64,000 nt of DNA, from positions 1 to 64,000 of the forward strand of contig JAGYJZ010000007.1 in NCBI GenBank assembly GCA_018401875.1. The letters are read 5' to 3'. Shown here piece by piece: positions 18,340 through 28,059 of this stretch. The notes below the pieces were generated by a model that had not been told where the DNA came from, did no database searches, and saw nothing but the letters and a program-made list of their open reading frames with translations. The position numbers were made by a program, and so were the translations under genes. The DNA is from Salibacteraceae bacterium. GTDB lineage: Bacteria; Bacteroidota; Bacteroidia; Flavobacteriales_G; Salibacteraceae. The stretch's first letter is position 1. Every line of letters starts with the position of its first letter.

Positions 18340-20006
18340 AAAGAACAGTGCAAGTCAATTTAAGTGGACAAGTATTCACCCTTGACGAAGATGCATACGA
18401 GCTATTGTCATCTTATTTGAAAAGGATTTCTGCGTTGTACGAACGAAGTGTTGGCAAGGATGAAATTCTATCTGACATTGAATCGCGGATCGCTGAATTA
18501 CTGATCGAGCGAATCGGAGAGTCAAAGCAAGTAGTGACCATCGCTGATGTTACCGCAGTGACAGAAATTATGGGTAATCCTGAGCAATTTGAAGACGATT
18601 CGATGGGTGATTCTGACGGATCAGGAGATCGTTTCTACGGATATGACAACTCAAAAAAGCGCTTATACCGCGATTCTGACCAGGGAATCCTTGGTGGCGT
18701 ATGCTCGGGTATTGGTTATTATTTCGGTGTTGATCCCGTGTGGATCAGGCTGGTATTTGGACTCACGTTTATTTTCTTCGGAACAGGATTTTTCTTTTAC
18801 ATCCTGTTGTGGATTATTATTCCTGAAGCACTCACCACGGCTGATAAACTCAACATGAAGGGCGAGCCAGTAAATATCGACAGCATCGGTAAAACAATTG
18901 AAAAAGAGATCAATAACTTGGGAGAAAAGTTCTCGAAAAGCGGCACTAATTTTTCACGCACTTCGGGTAAGAAGTTAGAACGAGGCGTTGATCGATTGGT
19001 GAATTTTTTGGTTGAACTGTTTCGAGGTTTTTTTTCCATCATCGGTAAAATCATCGGAGGTTTGTTTTTAATGATCGGCTTGTTCACCATCATTTTTATG
19101 ATCGCTGGAATTATTGGGGTGGCAGATGTGATCCATTTGGCTTCCAACGACTGGAGTTCAAGCATGAACCTTTATGAGTGGGGCGACATCGTGTTTAATT
19201 CAAGCGAGTGGCTTTTCTCGGCCATTCTTGGAGTACTCTTCCTGATCGGTGTGCCATTTTTGGCGCTGGCCTATGGTGGTGCCATCTTACTCTTCCCGAG
19301 CTTTAAAGTGCCGTACCTCGGAGCGGGTTTTTTCGGACTTTGGCTCATCGGTTTGGTGTTGTCTGTCATGACTGCTTTCAGCATTGGTCAGGAGTTTTCG
19401 AAAGAAGAAAAAATTACGGAGGTAATGGTGCTGAACGAACAAGGGTTGACCGCTGATACCATCAGATTAACCGTGGGATACGATCCGTTTGGAATATCAG
19501 AAGACCGCGCATATTATGCTAACAATGATTTCATGATGAAGGTCAATGATCAAAGAATTATTGTTGGAAATGTGGAGTTTGATATTCAGCAATCAAAAGA
19601 TGACTTAACGAAACTGGAAGTAAAGAAATCAGCCCAAGCAGGAATTTATGAAAAGGCTGGAATGAGGGCCGATTCTATTCGCTACGAATACAGTTTAGAT
19701 TCAAACAGCATTACATTCAATCCTTATTTTTCGTATCCGCAGATTGATTTGTTGAGGAATCAGGAAGTGCGCTTGTGCCTGAGAATACCTTTGGGCACAG
19801 TTGTTTTCCTCGAGTCATCGATGAAGAGAATTATTGATGACGTTCAAAACGTTTCAAACATGCACGATCCTAAAATGGTGAACCATTATTGGATTATGAA
19901 TTCAAATGGCCTCACCTGTTTAGATTGCATCGAAGAAGTTGACCTCAGCCAAACGGCAATTAATGTCGGAGTAAGCGATATGTCTGTCAATGTGCACATC
20001 AATTAA
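18336..20006 (+). CDS. PspC-domain membrane protein
   Basis: The 556-residue protein overlaps the padR stop by 4 bases. Residues 1-85 form a small soluble domain (VQVNLSGQVFTLDEDAYELL, then a helical segment); residues 108-166 are the PspC domain (RDSDQGILGGVCSGIGYYFG followed by a membrane helix). Further membrane helices lie at about 236-262, 294-320 and 328-350. The C-terminal 200 residues (351-556) are soluble, probably outside the inner membrane. PspC of E. coli senses envelope stress, but this large Bacteroidota form lacks the rest of the phage-shock system here. Function as an envelope stress sensor or regulator of PadR is an inference from the pairing. Confidence 0.88.
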   Translation: MKRTVQVNLSGQVFTLDEDAYELLSSYLKRISALYERSVGKDEILSDIESRIAELLIERIGESKQVVTIADVTAVTEIMGNPEQFEDDSMGDSDGSGDRFYGYDNSKKRLYRDSDQGILGGVCSGIGYYFGVDPVWIRLVFGLTFIFFGTGFFFYILLWIIIPEALTTADKLNMKGEPVNIDSIGKTIEKEINNLGEKFSKSGTNFSRTSGKKLERGVDRLVNFLVELFRGFFSIIGKIIGGLFLMIGLFTIIFMIAGIIGVADVIHLASNDWSSSMNLYEWGDIVFNSSEWLFSAILGVLFLIGVPFLALAYGGAILLFPSFKVPYLGAGFFGLWLIGLVLSVMTAFSIGQEFSKEEKITEVMVLNEQGLTADTIRLTVGYDPFGISEDRAYYANNDFMMKVNDQRIIVGNVEFDIQQSKDDLTKLEVKKSAQAGIYEKAGMRADSIRYEYSLDSNSITFNPYFSYPQIDLLRNQEVRLCLRIPLGTVVFLESSMKRIIDDVQNVSNMHDPKMVNHYWIMNSNGLTCLDCIEEVDLSQTAINVGVSDMSVNVHIN

Positions 20007-20048
20007 TACAAGATTGTTCTTTGCAATTTCTCTGTTTAGTTAGGTTAA

Positions 20049-20085
20049 AGCCTCGTTTTCATTACCCATGAAACGAGGCTTTTTT
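20049..20085 (+). terminator. Rho-independent terminator after pspC
   Basis: AGCCTCGTTT (20049-20058) pairs with AAACGAGGCT (20071-20080) around a 12-base loop, followed by a run of six T. It ends the padR-pspC transcript. The in-frame ATG at 20068 lies in the loop and downstream arm of this hairpin and so is not a real start of the E1 gene. Confidence 0.85.
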
Positions 20086-20112
20086 GTGCTAGAATTTCCG
20101 CCAGGCAATCGC

Positions 20113-20120
20113 TATCTTCG
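20113..20120 (+). promoter_or_regulatory. Putative -7 box of E1 dehydrogenase gene
   Basis: TATCTTCG lies between the terminator and the start codon, and the same octamer precedes the Nudix regulator gene at 45057. It predicts a leader of about 45 bases to ATG 20170 or about 18 bases to ATG 20143. Confidence 0.35.
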
Positions 20121-20169
20121 CGATCCTGTTCACTGGCGTATCATGCGCCCTCACAAAGAAATCCTACAT

Positions 20170-22587
20170 ATGGCCCAAACAGAAACGCAATCCGAGAAGG
20201 AGATTACCATAGACGAACTAAAGTCTGAGATTTTGAACGATTACCGCCTTGCTTGCTACAGTCGGGAAATCAGTTTGATGGGTCGAAAAGAAGTGCTGAC
20301 GGGAAAAGCCAAGTTTGGAATTTTGGGCGATGGAAAAGAAGTGGCCCAAATAGCCTTGGCGAAACAATGGCAGCCTGGCGATTGGCGATCGGGATATTAC
20401 CGCGATCAAACCATGATGATGGCAGCGGGATTGCTTACAGGCGAGCAGTTTTTCGCGCAGTTGTATGCCGATGCTGATGTAGAACGCGAGCCAGCTTCTG
20501 CTGGACGAATGATGAATGGCCATTACTCCACGCGCAGTCTTGACGCACAAGGAAATTGGAAAAACTTGACCGAGCAGATCAATTCTTCTGCCGATATTTC
20601 TCCCACGGCTGGTCAAATGCCGCGCTTGTTAGGGCTTGGTTTGGCGAGTAAATTTTACAGAAATAATCCTGAATTAAAAGGTCATCAGCAATTTAGTAAG
20701 GCTGGAAACGAGGTGGCCTTTGGCACCATTGGCGATGCATCTACCAGTGAGGGCATGTTTTGGGAAGCACTCAACGCAGCGGGCGTGATGCAAGTGCCGA
20801 TCGTAATGTCTGTGTGGGATGACGGACACGGAATTTCAGTGCCAAAAGAATTTCAAACCATTAAAGAGAGCATAAGTGAGGCGCTTGCTGGTTTTCAACG
20901 CACACCCGACAAAAAGGGATTTGAAATCTTAAAAACCAAGGGATGGGATTATCCTCACTTGGTGTTGACGTATGAAAAAGCAGTGAAAATTGCACGCGAA
21001 GAACACGTTCCGGTATTGGTGCATGTGGAAGAAGTAACACAACCACAAGGGCATTCTACAAGTGGGTCGCACGAGCGATACAAATCTCCAGAGCGCTTGC
21101 AATGGGAAAAAGACTTCGATCCGATCAAGAAAATGAAGGAGTTTATCCTCTCGAAAGAATTGAGCTCGGAAGAAGAATTGGCTGAGATTGAGAAAATTGC
21201 CAAAACTGATGCTCGAGACGCAAAGAATAATGCATGGAAAAACTTCCTCGATCCGATTAAAGTGGAACACAAGGAAGCCATCGAATTGATTGCTGCGCTC
21301 GGCAGTGAAAGCAAAAACGCAGTTTTCATCAACAAGATGAGAGATGAATTAAGCAAAGCTGTTGATCCATTGCGAAAAGAAATCTATGAAGCGGTAAGAA
21401 AGACCTTGCGCTATGCACGAAACGAGCAGCTTTCTTCCAAGACTGCTTTGGTGGCTTGGTTGAGGAGCAGAATGGATGAAAATACAGAGCGCTACTCGTC
21501 ACATTTGCACTCTGAATCAGAGTTTTCACCCTTAGATATTTCTGGGGTTGCAGTTGGTTATGCTGACGAAGCGATGGTTGATGGAAGAGAGATTTTACGC
21601 GACAACTTTGACGCACTGCTCAACAAGCATCCTGAGCTTATCATTTTTGGAGAAGATGCCGGTAAAATTGGTGGTGTGAACCAAGGCTTAGAAGGACTTC
21701 AAGCCAAATATGGTGTGCACCGTGTGTTCGATACGGGCATTCGTGAGTGCACCATCATCGGCCAGGGCATTGGCATGGCGATGCGCGGATTGCGTCCGAT
21801 TGCTGAAATTCAATACCTCGATTACTTATTGTATGCGCTGCAAATCATGAGTGATGATTTGGCCACAGTGCAATACCGCACAAAAGGAGGTCAAAAAGCG
21901 CCTTTGATTATCCGCACTCGTGGACATCGTTTGGAAGGCATTTGGCACAGCGGTTCGCCCATGGGCATGATTATTCACGCACTTCGAGGAATGCATATTT
22001 GTGTGCCGCGCAACATGACACAGGCTGCCGGAATGTACAATACCTTAATGTCTGGTGATGACCCTGCACTGGTAATCGAATCATTAAATGGATATCGATT
22101 GAAGGAAAAACAACCCAATAATTTTGGTGAGTTCAAGGTGGAATTGGGGCGTGTAGAAACCATGGTTGAAGGTGAAGATGTAACCATTGTAACCTACGGT
22201 TCGATGGTGCGCATGTGCGTTGAAACAGCTAAGCAGTTGCGCGAAGTTGGAATTTCTGCCGAGGTGATTGATGTGCAAACACTTTTGCCTTTCGACCTTA
22301 GTCATGAAATCGTTGAAAGCCTGAAGAAAACCAACCGCGTTTTATTCGTTGATGAAGATGTGCCCGGTGGAGCATCGGCATACATGATGCAAAAAGTGTT
22401 GGAAGAACAAGACGGCTACCGCTATTTGGATTCAGCACCGTCAACATTGGCAGCTAACGCTCATCGCCCGGCATATGCAAGCGATGGCGATTATTTCTCG
22501 AAACCATCAAATGAAGATATTTTTGAGCGTGTTTATGCGATCATGCATGAAGTAGATCCAGTAAAATATCCAGATTTATTTTCGTGA
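20170..22587 (+). CDS. Fused alpha/beta E1 component of a 2-oxoacid dehydrogenase
   Basis: With ATG 20170 the protein is 805 residues; the frame is open from 20068, but that part is the preceding terminator. An N-terminal E1-alpha-like TPP domain (GDGKEVAQIALAK, GYYRDQTMMMAAG, IGDASTSEG) is fused to an E1-beta-like transketolase half (FGEDAGKIGGVNQGLEGL, DTGIRECTIIGQGIGMA, EIQYLDYLLYAL, AYMMQKVLEEQDG). Bacteroidota have such fusions, probably acting on branched-chain or other 2-oxoacids with separate E2 and E3 subunits. In the usual GDG...NN TPP motif, the first part reads GDA and the second DDG (VWDDGHG); I believe this is normal for the fused subfamily, but I cannot check. The downstream gene overlaps its stop. 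Confidence 0.88.
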   Translation: MAQTETQSEKEITIDELKSEILNDYRLACYSREISLMGRKEVLTGKAKFGILGDGKEVAQIALAKQWQPGDWRSGYYRDQTMMMAAGLLTGEQFFAQLYADADVEREPASAGRMMNGHYSTRSLDAQGNWKNLTEQINSSADISPTAGQMPRLLGLGLASKFYRNNPELKGHQQFSKAGNEVAFGTIGDASTSEGMFWEALNAAGVMQVPIVMSVWDDGHGISVPKEFQTIKESISEALAGFQRTPDKKGFEILKTKGWDYPHLVLTYEKAVKIAREEHVPVLVHVEEVTQPQGHSTSGSHERYKSPERLQWEKDFDPIKKMKEFILSKELSSEEELAEIEKIAKTDARDAKNNAWKNFLDPIKVEHKEAIELIAALGSESKNAVFINKMRDELSKAVDPLRKEIYEAVRKTLRYARNEQLSSKTALVAWLRSRMDENTERYSSHLHSESEFSPLDISGVAVGYADEAMVDGREILRDNFDALLNKHPELIIFGEDAGKIGGVNQGLEGLQAKYGVHRVFDTGIRECTIIGQGIGMAMRGLRPIAEIQYLDYLLYALQIMSDDLATVQYRTKGGQKAPLIIRTRGHRLEGIWHSGSPMGMIIHALRGMHICVPRNMTQAAGMYNTLMSGDDPALVIESLNGYRLKEKQPNNFGEFKVELGRVETMVEGEDVTIVTYGSMVRMCVETAKQLREVGISAEVIDVQTLLPFDLSHEIVESLKKTNRVLFVDEDVPGGASAYMMQKVLEEQDGYRYLDSAPSTLAANAHRPAYASDGDYFSKPSNEDIFERVYAIMHEVDPVKYPDLFS

Positions 22588-23327
22588 TGAGAAAGGCGAT
22601 TTGCCTTTTGATGTTGCTTCTGTGCATCGCGCCAAGAATGCATGCAGGAGACGAAAAGTATCAACTAACGCTTATGCTGGCACCAACGGCTGAGTGGCTC
22701 AGGTTCAGTAAATCGTTCAATGCGGGTACTTACAACAATCTTTTTGGTACCAAATTGAGCTACAATTTCGGGTTTGAGTACAAGCGATTTTTTGATCCTT
22801 CGCTGAGCTTTAGCACCGGAGTGATGTACATGAATAAGGGCTTCAGAAATCGGATTTCCAACGGTGATGGCACGTTTGGCACAACCTTGATGAGTGTGCA
22901 CATAGCTGCGGTGCCGTTGTCGTTGAATGTGCACCATCGCCTCAGGCGAAAAGTAGAGATGATATACACGGCAGGCATTGTTGGTGGATATGTTTTCTCA
23001 GAGCGGGGCAGAAACAATAACCTTTCCGGTGAGGAAAATCCTGAAGAAGGCCTGTTTGATTTATCTGAAAATGGTTCTGAACTCAATCTGTTCAGAGATT
23101 ATTACGTTGGAGCACATGTAGGAATCGGGATTTCAACCTATATCAAAAGTCGTATTGTGTTGATCGTTCAGCCGATGTATCGATTTCAATTGCACGATGC
23201 TCGTGATTTTTCCGGACAATTTAATTCAGGTGATCCATTTGTCGCTCGATTGAATAGTTTTGGAATAGACCTGAAGATTGGATATTTCTTCACTAAGCAA
23301 ATCAGAAATCGAAAAAAGCAATACTAA
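22587..23327 (+). CDS. PorT-like outer membrane beta-barrel protein
   Basis: ATG 22587 (or GTG 22584, one codon earlier) overlaps the stop of the E1 gene. The signal peptide is MRKAICLLMLLLCIAPRMHAG. The rest consists of alternating strands typical of the outer-membrane beta-barrel family PF13568 (NFGFEYKRFFDPSLSFSTGV, LSLNVHHRLRRKVEMIYTAG, FGIDLKIGYFFT at the end). It ends with a short basic tail (KQIRNRKKQY) rather than the usual terminal Phe, perhaps because the overlapping reading frame constrains it. Function unknown; co-translation with a cytoplasmic dehydrogenase appears incidental. Confidence 0.8.
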   Translation: MRKAICLLMLLLCIAPRMHAGDEKYQLTLMLAPTAEWLRFSKSFNAGTYNNLFGTKLSYNFGFEYKRFFDPSLSFSTGVMYMNKGFRNRISNGDGTFGTTLMSVHIAAVPLSLNVHHRLRRKVEMIYTAGIVGGYVFSERGRNNNLSGEENPEEGLFDLSENGSELNLFRDYYVGAHVGIGISTYIKSRIVLIVQPMYRFQLHDARDFSGQFNSGDPFVARLNSFGIDLKIGYFFTKQIRNRKKQY

Positions 23328-24411
23328 CCGAATCTTGTTTTTCTCGGCATTGGCTTTCTTAACGCTTTTGCTGGTTCAATCGGCATTTCATCCCATCAAA
23401 GAAGTCAAGTTGTCGGGTGCAGAGCACGTTAGCAGTGTATCTGATGTTCAATTTACGCATTGGTTTGATCGCTCAGCGCAGCACTCGGTAGAACAAACGG
23501 TTAAACAAAACTTTGGTTTTCGTGCGGCAATTGTGCGTATGGTTAATCAGCTGCGATTTACTTTTTTAGATGAACACCATCCGAGTGTAGTTTTTGGTAA
23601 AAACGGCTATTATTTTGAAGAAGGCTATCGAGCTTCGGTATGCGGGCTCGATTTTATTGGCGAAAAAGCGATTGACGCTAAGGTCGATTCCTTGGATCAC
23701 TTTCGAAATAAGTTGCTGCTGGAAGGAAAAAAATTGGTCATTCTAATCGCACCCAACAAATGGCGAACGCATAAGAATAAGGTAGATTGGCAGTGCAAGC
23801 CCAAAACCACCAACTATGAAATGTTCGTTGATAAACTCAAGCATCGAGGATATTCGATATGCGATGAGATTGACCTTTTTCAGTACGAGCAGTCGCTGAA
23901 ACCTGCTTATCCTTTGCATTCAAAGCAAGGCACGCATTGGAGTATTTACGGAGCGGCCCTTTCAGCAGAACATTTGTGGATGGCATTTGCCCAAGAAGGA
24001 ATCAGCCTGTCTCAGTTTAAAATGGAGCGCGAAGAAATAGACAGCCTGCCGCGGAATACCGACAAAGACCTGCACGAACTGCTCAACATCGTTGCGCCTC
24101 CGAAAAAAGAAGTGTTGGCATATCCATCGTTTACGTTCAACGAAGAATATAAGCCCAGAGTCACAGTGATTGGCGATAGTTATTACCAGAGTTATTATTA
24201 CTTGGGTCTGCACCAGGGGTTATTTAGTATGGATAGCAAATACTTTTATTACAATAAGTCGATGTATAGCGATAATTTGGAGGAAAAAGTACCGTTGAAT
24301 GATTCTATCAGACGCAGCGAAATTGCGGCATCTGATGCTGTATTGCTCGTGATGAGCGAACCCTCGCTAAAACGGTTTGGGTTTGGAGTTTTTGAGTTGG
24401 AATTCAACTAA
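23278..24411 (+). CDS. AlgX/AlgJ-like SGNH-fold membrane-anchored protein
   Basis: The 377-residue protein has an N-terminal anchor (RILFFSALAFLTLLLVQSAF, residues 18-37) and a periplasmic SGNH domain of the alginate O-acetyltransferase AlgX/AlgJ type. Motifs: VFGKNGYYFEEGY, the GTHWSIYGA block with His, and the nucleophile in VIGDSYYQSYY. In AlgX the His lies in a DTHW motif; here it is GTHW, so the acidic partner may come from elsewhere or be lost. Such proteins acetylate exported polysaccharides with an MBOAT partner, which I do not see in the window. Start TTG 23278 lies 50 bases inside the beta-barrel gene; a later start would remove the basic residues before the membrane helix. Start uncertain. 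Confidence 0.7.
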   Translation: MDISSLSKSEIEKSNTNRILFFSALAFLTLLLVQSAFHPIKEVKLSGAEHVSSVSDVQFTHWFDRSAQHSVEQTVKQNFGFRAAIVRMVNQLRFTFLDEHHPSVVFGKNGYYFEEGYRASVCGLDFIGEKAIDAKVDSLDHFRNKLLLEGKKLVILIAPNKWRTHKNKVDWQCKPKTTNYEMFVDKLKHRGYSICDEIDLFQYEQSLKPAYPLHSKQGTHWSIYGAALSAEHLWMAFAQEGISLSQFKMEREEIDSLPRNTDKDLHELLNIVAPPKKEVLAYPSFTFNEEYKPRVTVIGDSYYQSYYYLGLHQGLFSMDSKYFYYNKSMYSDNLEEKVPLNDSIRRSEIAASDAVLLVMSEPSLKRFGFGVFELEFN

Positions 24412-25367
24412 CTTCCAAATACTTCTTGCGCTATTTCTTTGATGCTTTGAGCCTTTCCCATCGAGTAGAAGTGCAGTACAGGCACTCCTGCTTCGATCAA
24501 TTCCAGCGATTGTTGAATGCACCACCGCACTCCTGCTTGGCGTGCTTGCTCGTTGGTTTTGCACTCTTCAATTTCATCGACCAACCTATCGGGCAGGTTG
24601 ACGTGGAAATAGTGCGGAACCACACTCAATTGTTTGTGACTCGTAATGGGTTTTAATCCTGGAATAATAGGGACATCAATGCCTGCAGCGCGGCAGTTGT
24701 CCACAAATTCAAAGTATTTTTTATTGTCATAAAACAACTGAGTGACAATGTATTCCGCACCTAAATCCACCTTTTTCTTTAAGTATTTCAGGTCGGTTTT
24801 GAGGTTGGGTGCTTCGAAATGCTTTTCGGGATAGCCGGCTACCCCAATGCAAAAATTGCTTTTCGAAGTGTCTTTTAACTCTTGGTCCAGGTAGTTGCCT
24901 TTGTTCAGCTCCACCACTTGTGAAATCAAATCACTGGCATAGGCATGACCGTCTGGTTCGGGTTTGAAAATTCCAGCCCCTTTTTCTGGATCACCGCGCA
25001 GTACAAGCACATTGTCTATTCCCACAAAATTTAAATCAATCAGAGCGTCTTCGGTCTCGTCTTTCGAGAATCCACCGCAAATGATGTGCGGCACAGTGTC
25101 AATGTTGAATCGGTTCATCAACGAAGCGCAAATGCCAACCGTTCCCGGTCGTTTGCGCACAGCATGCCGCTTCATCAATCCTTTCTCCACTTCGCGATAC
25201 ACGACTTCTTGTCGGTGGTAGGTGACGTCAACAAACGCAGGATTGAATGGCATCAGCTCATCCATCGTTTCAAAAATTGAATTGATCGTTTGGCCCTTGA
25301 GTGGCGGCAGCACTTCGATCGAGAAAAGCGTCTTCGAAGCGTTTTTTATATGTTCAGTTACTTTCAT
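24408..25367 (-). CDS. metF: 5,10-methylenetetrahydrofolate reductase
   Basis: The 319-residue protein is MetF, the FAD enzyme reducing methylene-THF to methyl-THF, which supplies methionine synthase. Motifs: the catalytic glutamate in FSIEVLPPLKG (residue 18), ADDVTYH-like VDVTYHRQEV, VLRGDPEKG and YIVTQLFYDN. It lies 10 bases after the large MetH subunit gene, so the three genes form one operon controlled by the SAM-I riboswitch at 29118-29217. Its stop overlaps the stop of the convergent SGNH gene by 4 bases. Confidence 0.96.
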   Translation of the reverse strand: MKVTEHIKNASKTLFSIEVLPPLKGQTINSIFETMDELMPFNPAFVDVTYHRQEVVYREVEKGLMKRHAVRKRPGTVGICASLMNRFNIDTVPHIICGGFSKDETEDALIDLNFVGIDNVLVLRGDPEKGAGIFKPEPDGHAYASDLISQVVELNKGNYLDQELKDTSKSNFCIGVAGYPEKHFEAPNLKTDLKYLKKKVDLGAEYIVTQLFYDNKKYFEFVDNCRAAGIDVPIIPGLKPITSHKQLSVVPHYFHVNLPDRLVDEIEECKTNEQARQAGVRWCIQQSLELIEAGVPVLHFYSMGKAQSIKEIAQEVFGS

Positions 25368-25377
25368 TGATATTTTC

Positions 25378-28059
25378 TTATTCAGCGATAATGGGTCTAA
25401 GCCATTTGGTCATTTCTTCGCGTGGTACTGATTTGCGTTGGGCGATATCCTCTACTTGGTCCTCGCCAATTTTACCCAATCCAAAATAATGGGCTTCAGG
25501 GTGCGCGTAATAGAACCCACTTACCGATGATGCAGGATGCATAGCCAACGATTCGGTGAGTGTAATTCCAGTATTTTTTTCAACGTCAAGCAAGCTCCAA
25601 ATGGTCAATTTTTCGAGGTGGTCGGGGCAGCCTGGGTAGCCCGGTGCAGGACGTATTCCTTGGTATTTTTCCTTGATTAAGTCTTCGTTTCTGAGGGTTT
25701 CATCGGGCGCGTAGCCCCAAAATTCTGTTCGCACTTTTTCGTGCAAGTATTCGGCAAATGCTTCGGCCAAACGATCGGCTACTGCCTTTAAAAGTATTGA
25801 TCCGTAATCGTCATGGTCTTCTTCTAATGCGCTCAATAACTGTTCTATTCCTAATCCAGCGGTAACGGCAAATGCTCCGATATAGTCGGTTATTCCTGAC
25901 GATTTTGGCGCGATAAAATCGGCCATTGCCACGTATTGCTCATTTTCGTTTTTCTTCTTTTGCTGCCTCAGTGTTCTGATGATTGCGATCTGAGCTTGAT
26001 GGTCATCGGATGAATACACCACCACGTCATCTCCGTCAGCATTCGCGGGAAATAAGCCGTAAACGCCTCTCATTTTCAAGGTTTTGTTTGCAGCTAGTTT
26101 GTCAAGTAGGGCATTGGCATCGTCTAGCAACGACTGTGCTTGAGCACCAACGAACTCTGAGTCCAGAATTTTTGGATAGTGACCTTTCAATTCCCACGTA
26201 TGGAAGAAAGGCGTCCAATCGATGTAGTTGCGCAAAACACCGATCGAGCCTTCTACGGTGTGCACGCCCATCTTATTGGGCGTGGCAGGGGCATAGTTTT
26301 CCCAACCTATTTCGAATTTGCTTTTTCGCGCTTGATCGAGGGTGATATAATGCTGCTTTCCAAGTGAATTTGCGTAATTCTCGCGCACTTTTTTGTATTC
26401 CACTTTTATCGATTCCAGGAAGGCATTTTTTTCGGTTGAGTTGAGTTTTCCGGCCACAGGAACGGCTCTAGAAGCATCATTTACGTGGATAACGCCATGC
26501 GTATAAGCCTGTTCGACCTTCACAGCAGTGTGTACCCGCGAAGTGGTGGCACCGCCAATGAGTAGTGGCAACGTAAGCGACCTGCGCTGCATTTCTTCTG
26601 CCACATGAATCATTTCGTCTAATGACGGTGTGATCAATCCACTCAAACCGATAATGTCAACGTCATGCGCAATGGCTTCGTTGAGAATTTTATCTGCAGA
26701 AACCATCACTCCAAGGTCTATTACCTCGTAATTGTTGCACGCCAAAACAACACCAACAATGTTTTTTCCGATGTCGTGCACGTCACCTTTCACGGTGGCT
26801 AGGAGCACTTTTCCTGCGGTGCGCTTTTTCTCAGATTTTTCTGCTTCGAGGTAGGGTGTTAGATAAGCCACGGCTTTTTTCATCACGCGGGCACTTTTTA
26901 CTACTTGAGGCAAAAACATTTTTCCTGCGCCAAACAAGTCTCCCACAACGTTCATTCCGTCCATCAACGGCCCTTCGATCACATCCAAGGGTTTGGCCAG
27001 TAGTTTTCGCGCTTCTTCGGTGTCTTCTTCAATGAAATCAGCAATTCCTTTTACCAGCGAATGTTGAATGCGCTGCTGCACTTCAAGCGTACGCCACTCC
27101 GGAGCCTGCTTTTCTGACTTTTCGTCTTGCTTTACGTGCTCGGCATAGGCCATCAATCGCTCGGTGGCGTCATCCCTGCGGTCGAGCAAAACGTCTTCAA
27201 CCAGTTCGAGCAGGTCTTTGGGAATATCGTCATACACTTCTAACATCGCAGGATTTACGATGCCCATGTCCATTCCTGCCGCGATTCCGTGATACAAAAA
27301 TGCGGAGTGCATGGCTTCGCGCACCTTGTTGTTGCCGCGAAATGAAAACGACACATTGCTCACACCACCGCTCACGTGGGCGTGTGGAAGATGTTCCTTA
27401 ATCCATGCTGTCGCCCTAAAAAAGTCAACTGCATTTTGACGGTGCTCATCCATTCCTGTCGCCACAGGAAAAATATTCGGATCGAAGATGATGTCTTTCG
27501 GATTGAAATGAACGCGGTCAACGAGAATGGAATATGCCCTTTGGCAAATTTCGATTCTTCGCTCGTAGCTATCTGCTTGTCCTTCTTCATCAAAGGCCAT
27601 CACGATTACTGCTGCACCGTACCTTTTTACAGCTCGGGCTTGCCGTTCAAACTCTTCTTCACCTTCTTTTAGACTGATGCTGTTTACTACTGATTTCCCC
27701 TGAACCACTTGCAGTCCGGCTTCAATAATGCTCCACTTTGACGAGTCAATCATGATGGGAATCTTCGAGATATCCGGCTCAGATGCAATCAAATTAAGAA
27801 AGTTGACCATCGCTTCCTTGCCTTCAATCAAGCCGTCATCCATATTCACATCCAAGATCTGAGCCCCGCCTTCCACCTGCTCGCGGGCGATGGAAAGTGC
27901 AGCTTCAAATTCACCTTCCTTGATGTGGCGCAAAAACTTTTTAGAGCCTGCCACATTGGTGCGTTCACCAACGTTGATGAAGTTCGAAGTCTTTCGGGCA
28001 ATCAACGGTTCTAATCCTGAAAGCTCCAGGGTTGATGAGTTATCGAATTCAGCACTCAT
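25378..28059 (-). CDS. metH: Methionine synthase, pterin/cobalamin/AdoMet-activation part
   Basis: The 893-residue protein holds the last three modules of cobalamin-dependent MetH: the pterin-binding barrel (about 20-290, [17 protein letters not shown]), the cobalamin cap and B12-binding domain (about 330-550; lower ligand His428 in GDVHDIGKN, then [12 protein letters not shown] and LIGGATTS), and the AdoMet activation domain (about 600-893, [12 protein letters not shown]). The homocysteine-binding part is the next gene upstream; the two overlap by 4 bases (ATGA), favouring equal synthesis. It transfers methyl from methyl-THF to homocysteine in the cytoplasm. Split metH genes occur in other Flavobacteriia. 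Confidence 0.96.
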   Translation of the reverse strand: MSAEFDNSSTLELSGLEPLIARKTSNFINVGERTNVAGSKKFLRHIKEGEFEAALSIAREQVEGGAQILDVNMDDGLIEGKEAMVNFLNLIASEPDISKIPIMIDSSKWSIIEAGLQVVQGKSVVNSISLKEGEEEFERQARAVKRYGAAVIVMAFDEEGQADSYERRIEICQRAYSILVDRVHFNPKDIIFDPNIFPVATGMDEHRQNAVDFFRATAWIKEHLPHAHVSGGVSNVSFSFRGNNKVREAMHSAFLYHGIAAGMDMGIVNPAMLEVYDDIPKDLLELVEDVLLDRRDDATERLMAYAEHVKQDEKSEKQAPEWRTLEVQQRIQHSLVKGIADFIEEDTEEARKLLAKPLDVIEGPLMDGMNVVGDLFGAGKMFLPQVVKSARVMKKAVAYLTPYLEAEKSEKKRTAGKVLLATVKGDVHDIGKNIVGVVLACNNYEVIDLGVMVSADKILNEAIAHDVDIIGLSGLITPSLDEMIHVAEEMQRRSLTLPLLIGGATTSRVHTAVKVEQAYTHGVIHVNDASRAVPVAGKLNSTEKNAFLESIKVEYKKVRENYANSLGKQHYITLDQARKSKFEIGWENYAPATPNKMGVHTVEGSIGVLRNYIDWTPFFHTWELKGHYPKILDSEFVGAQAQSLLDDANALLDKLAANKTLKMRGVYGLFPANADGDDVVVYSSDDHQAQIAIIRTLRQQKKKNENEQYVAMADFIAPKSSGITDYIGAFAVTAGLGIEQLLSALEEDHDDYGSILLKAVADRLAEAFAEYLHEKVRTEFWGYAPDETLRNEDLIKEKYQGIRPAPGYPGCPDHLEKLTIWSLLDVEKNTGITLTESLAMHPASSVSGFYYAHPEAHYFGLGKIGEDQVEDIAQRKSVPREEMTKWLRPIIAE

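Noticed and set aside
20068..20169. Upstream in-frame start for the E1 dehydrogenase
   Set aside because: The ATG at 20068 is inside the Rho-independent hairpin that ends the padR-pspC transcript, and the encoded residues match no E1 N-terminus.
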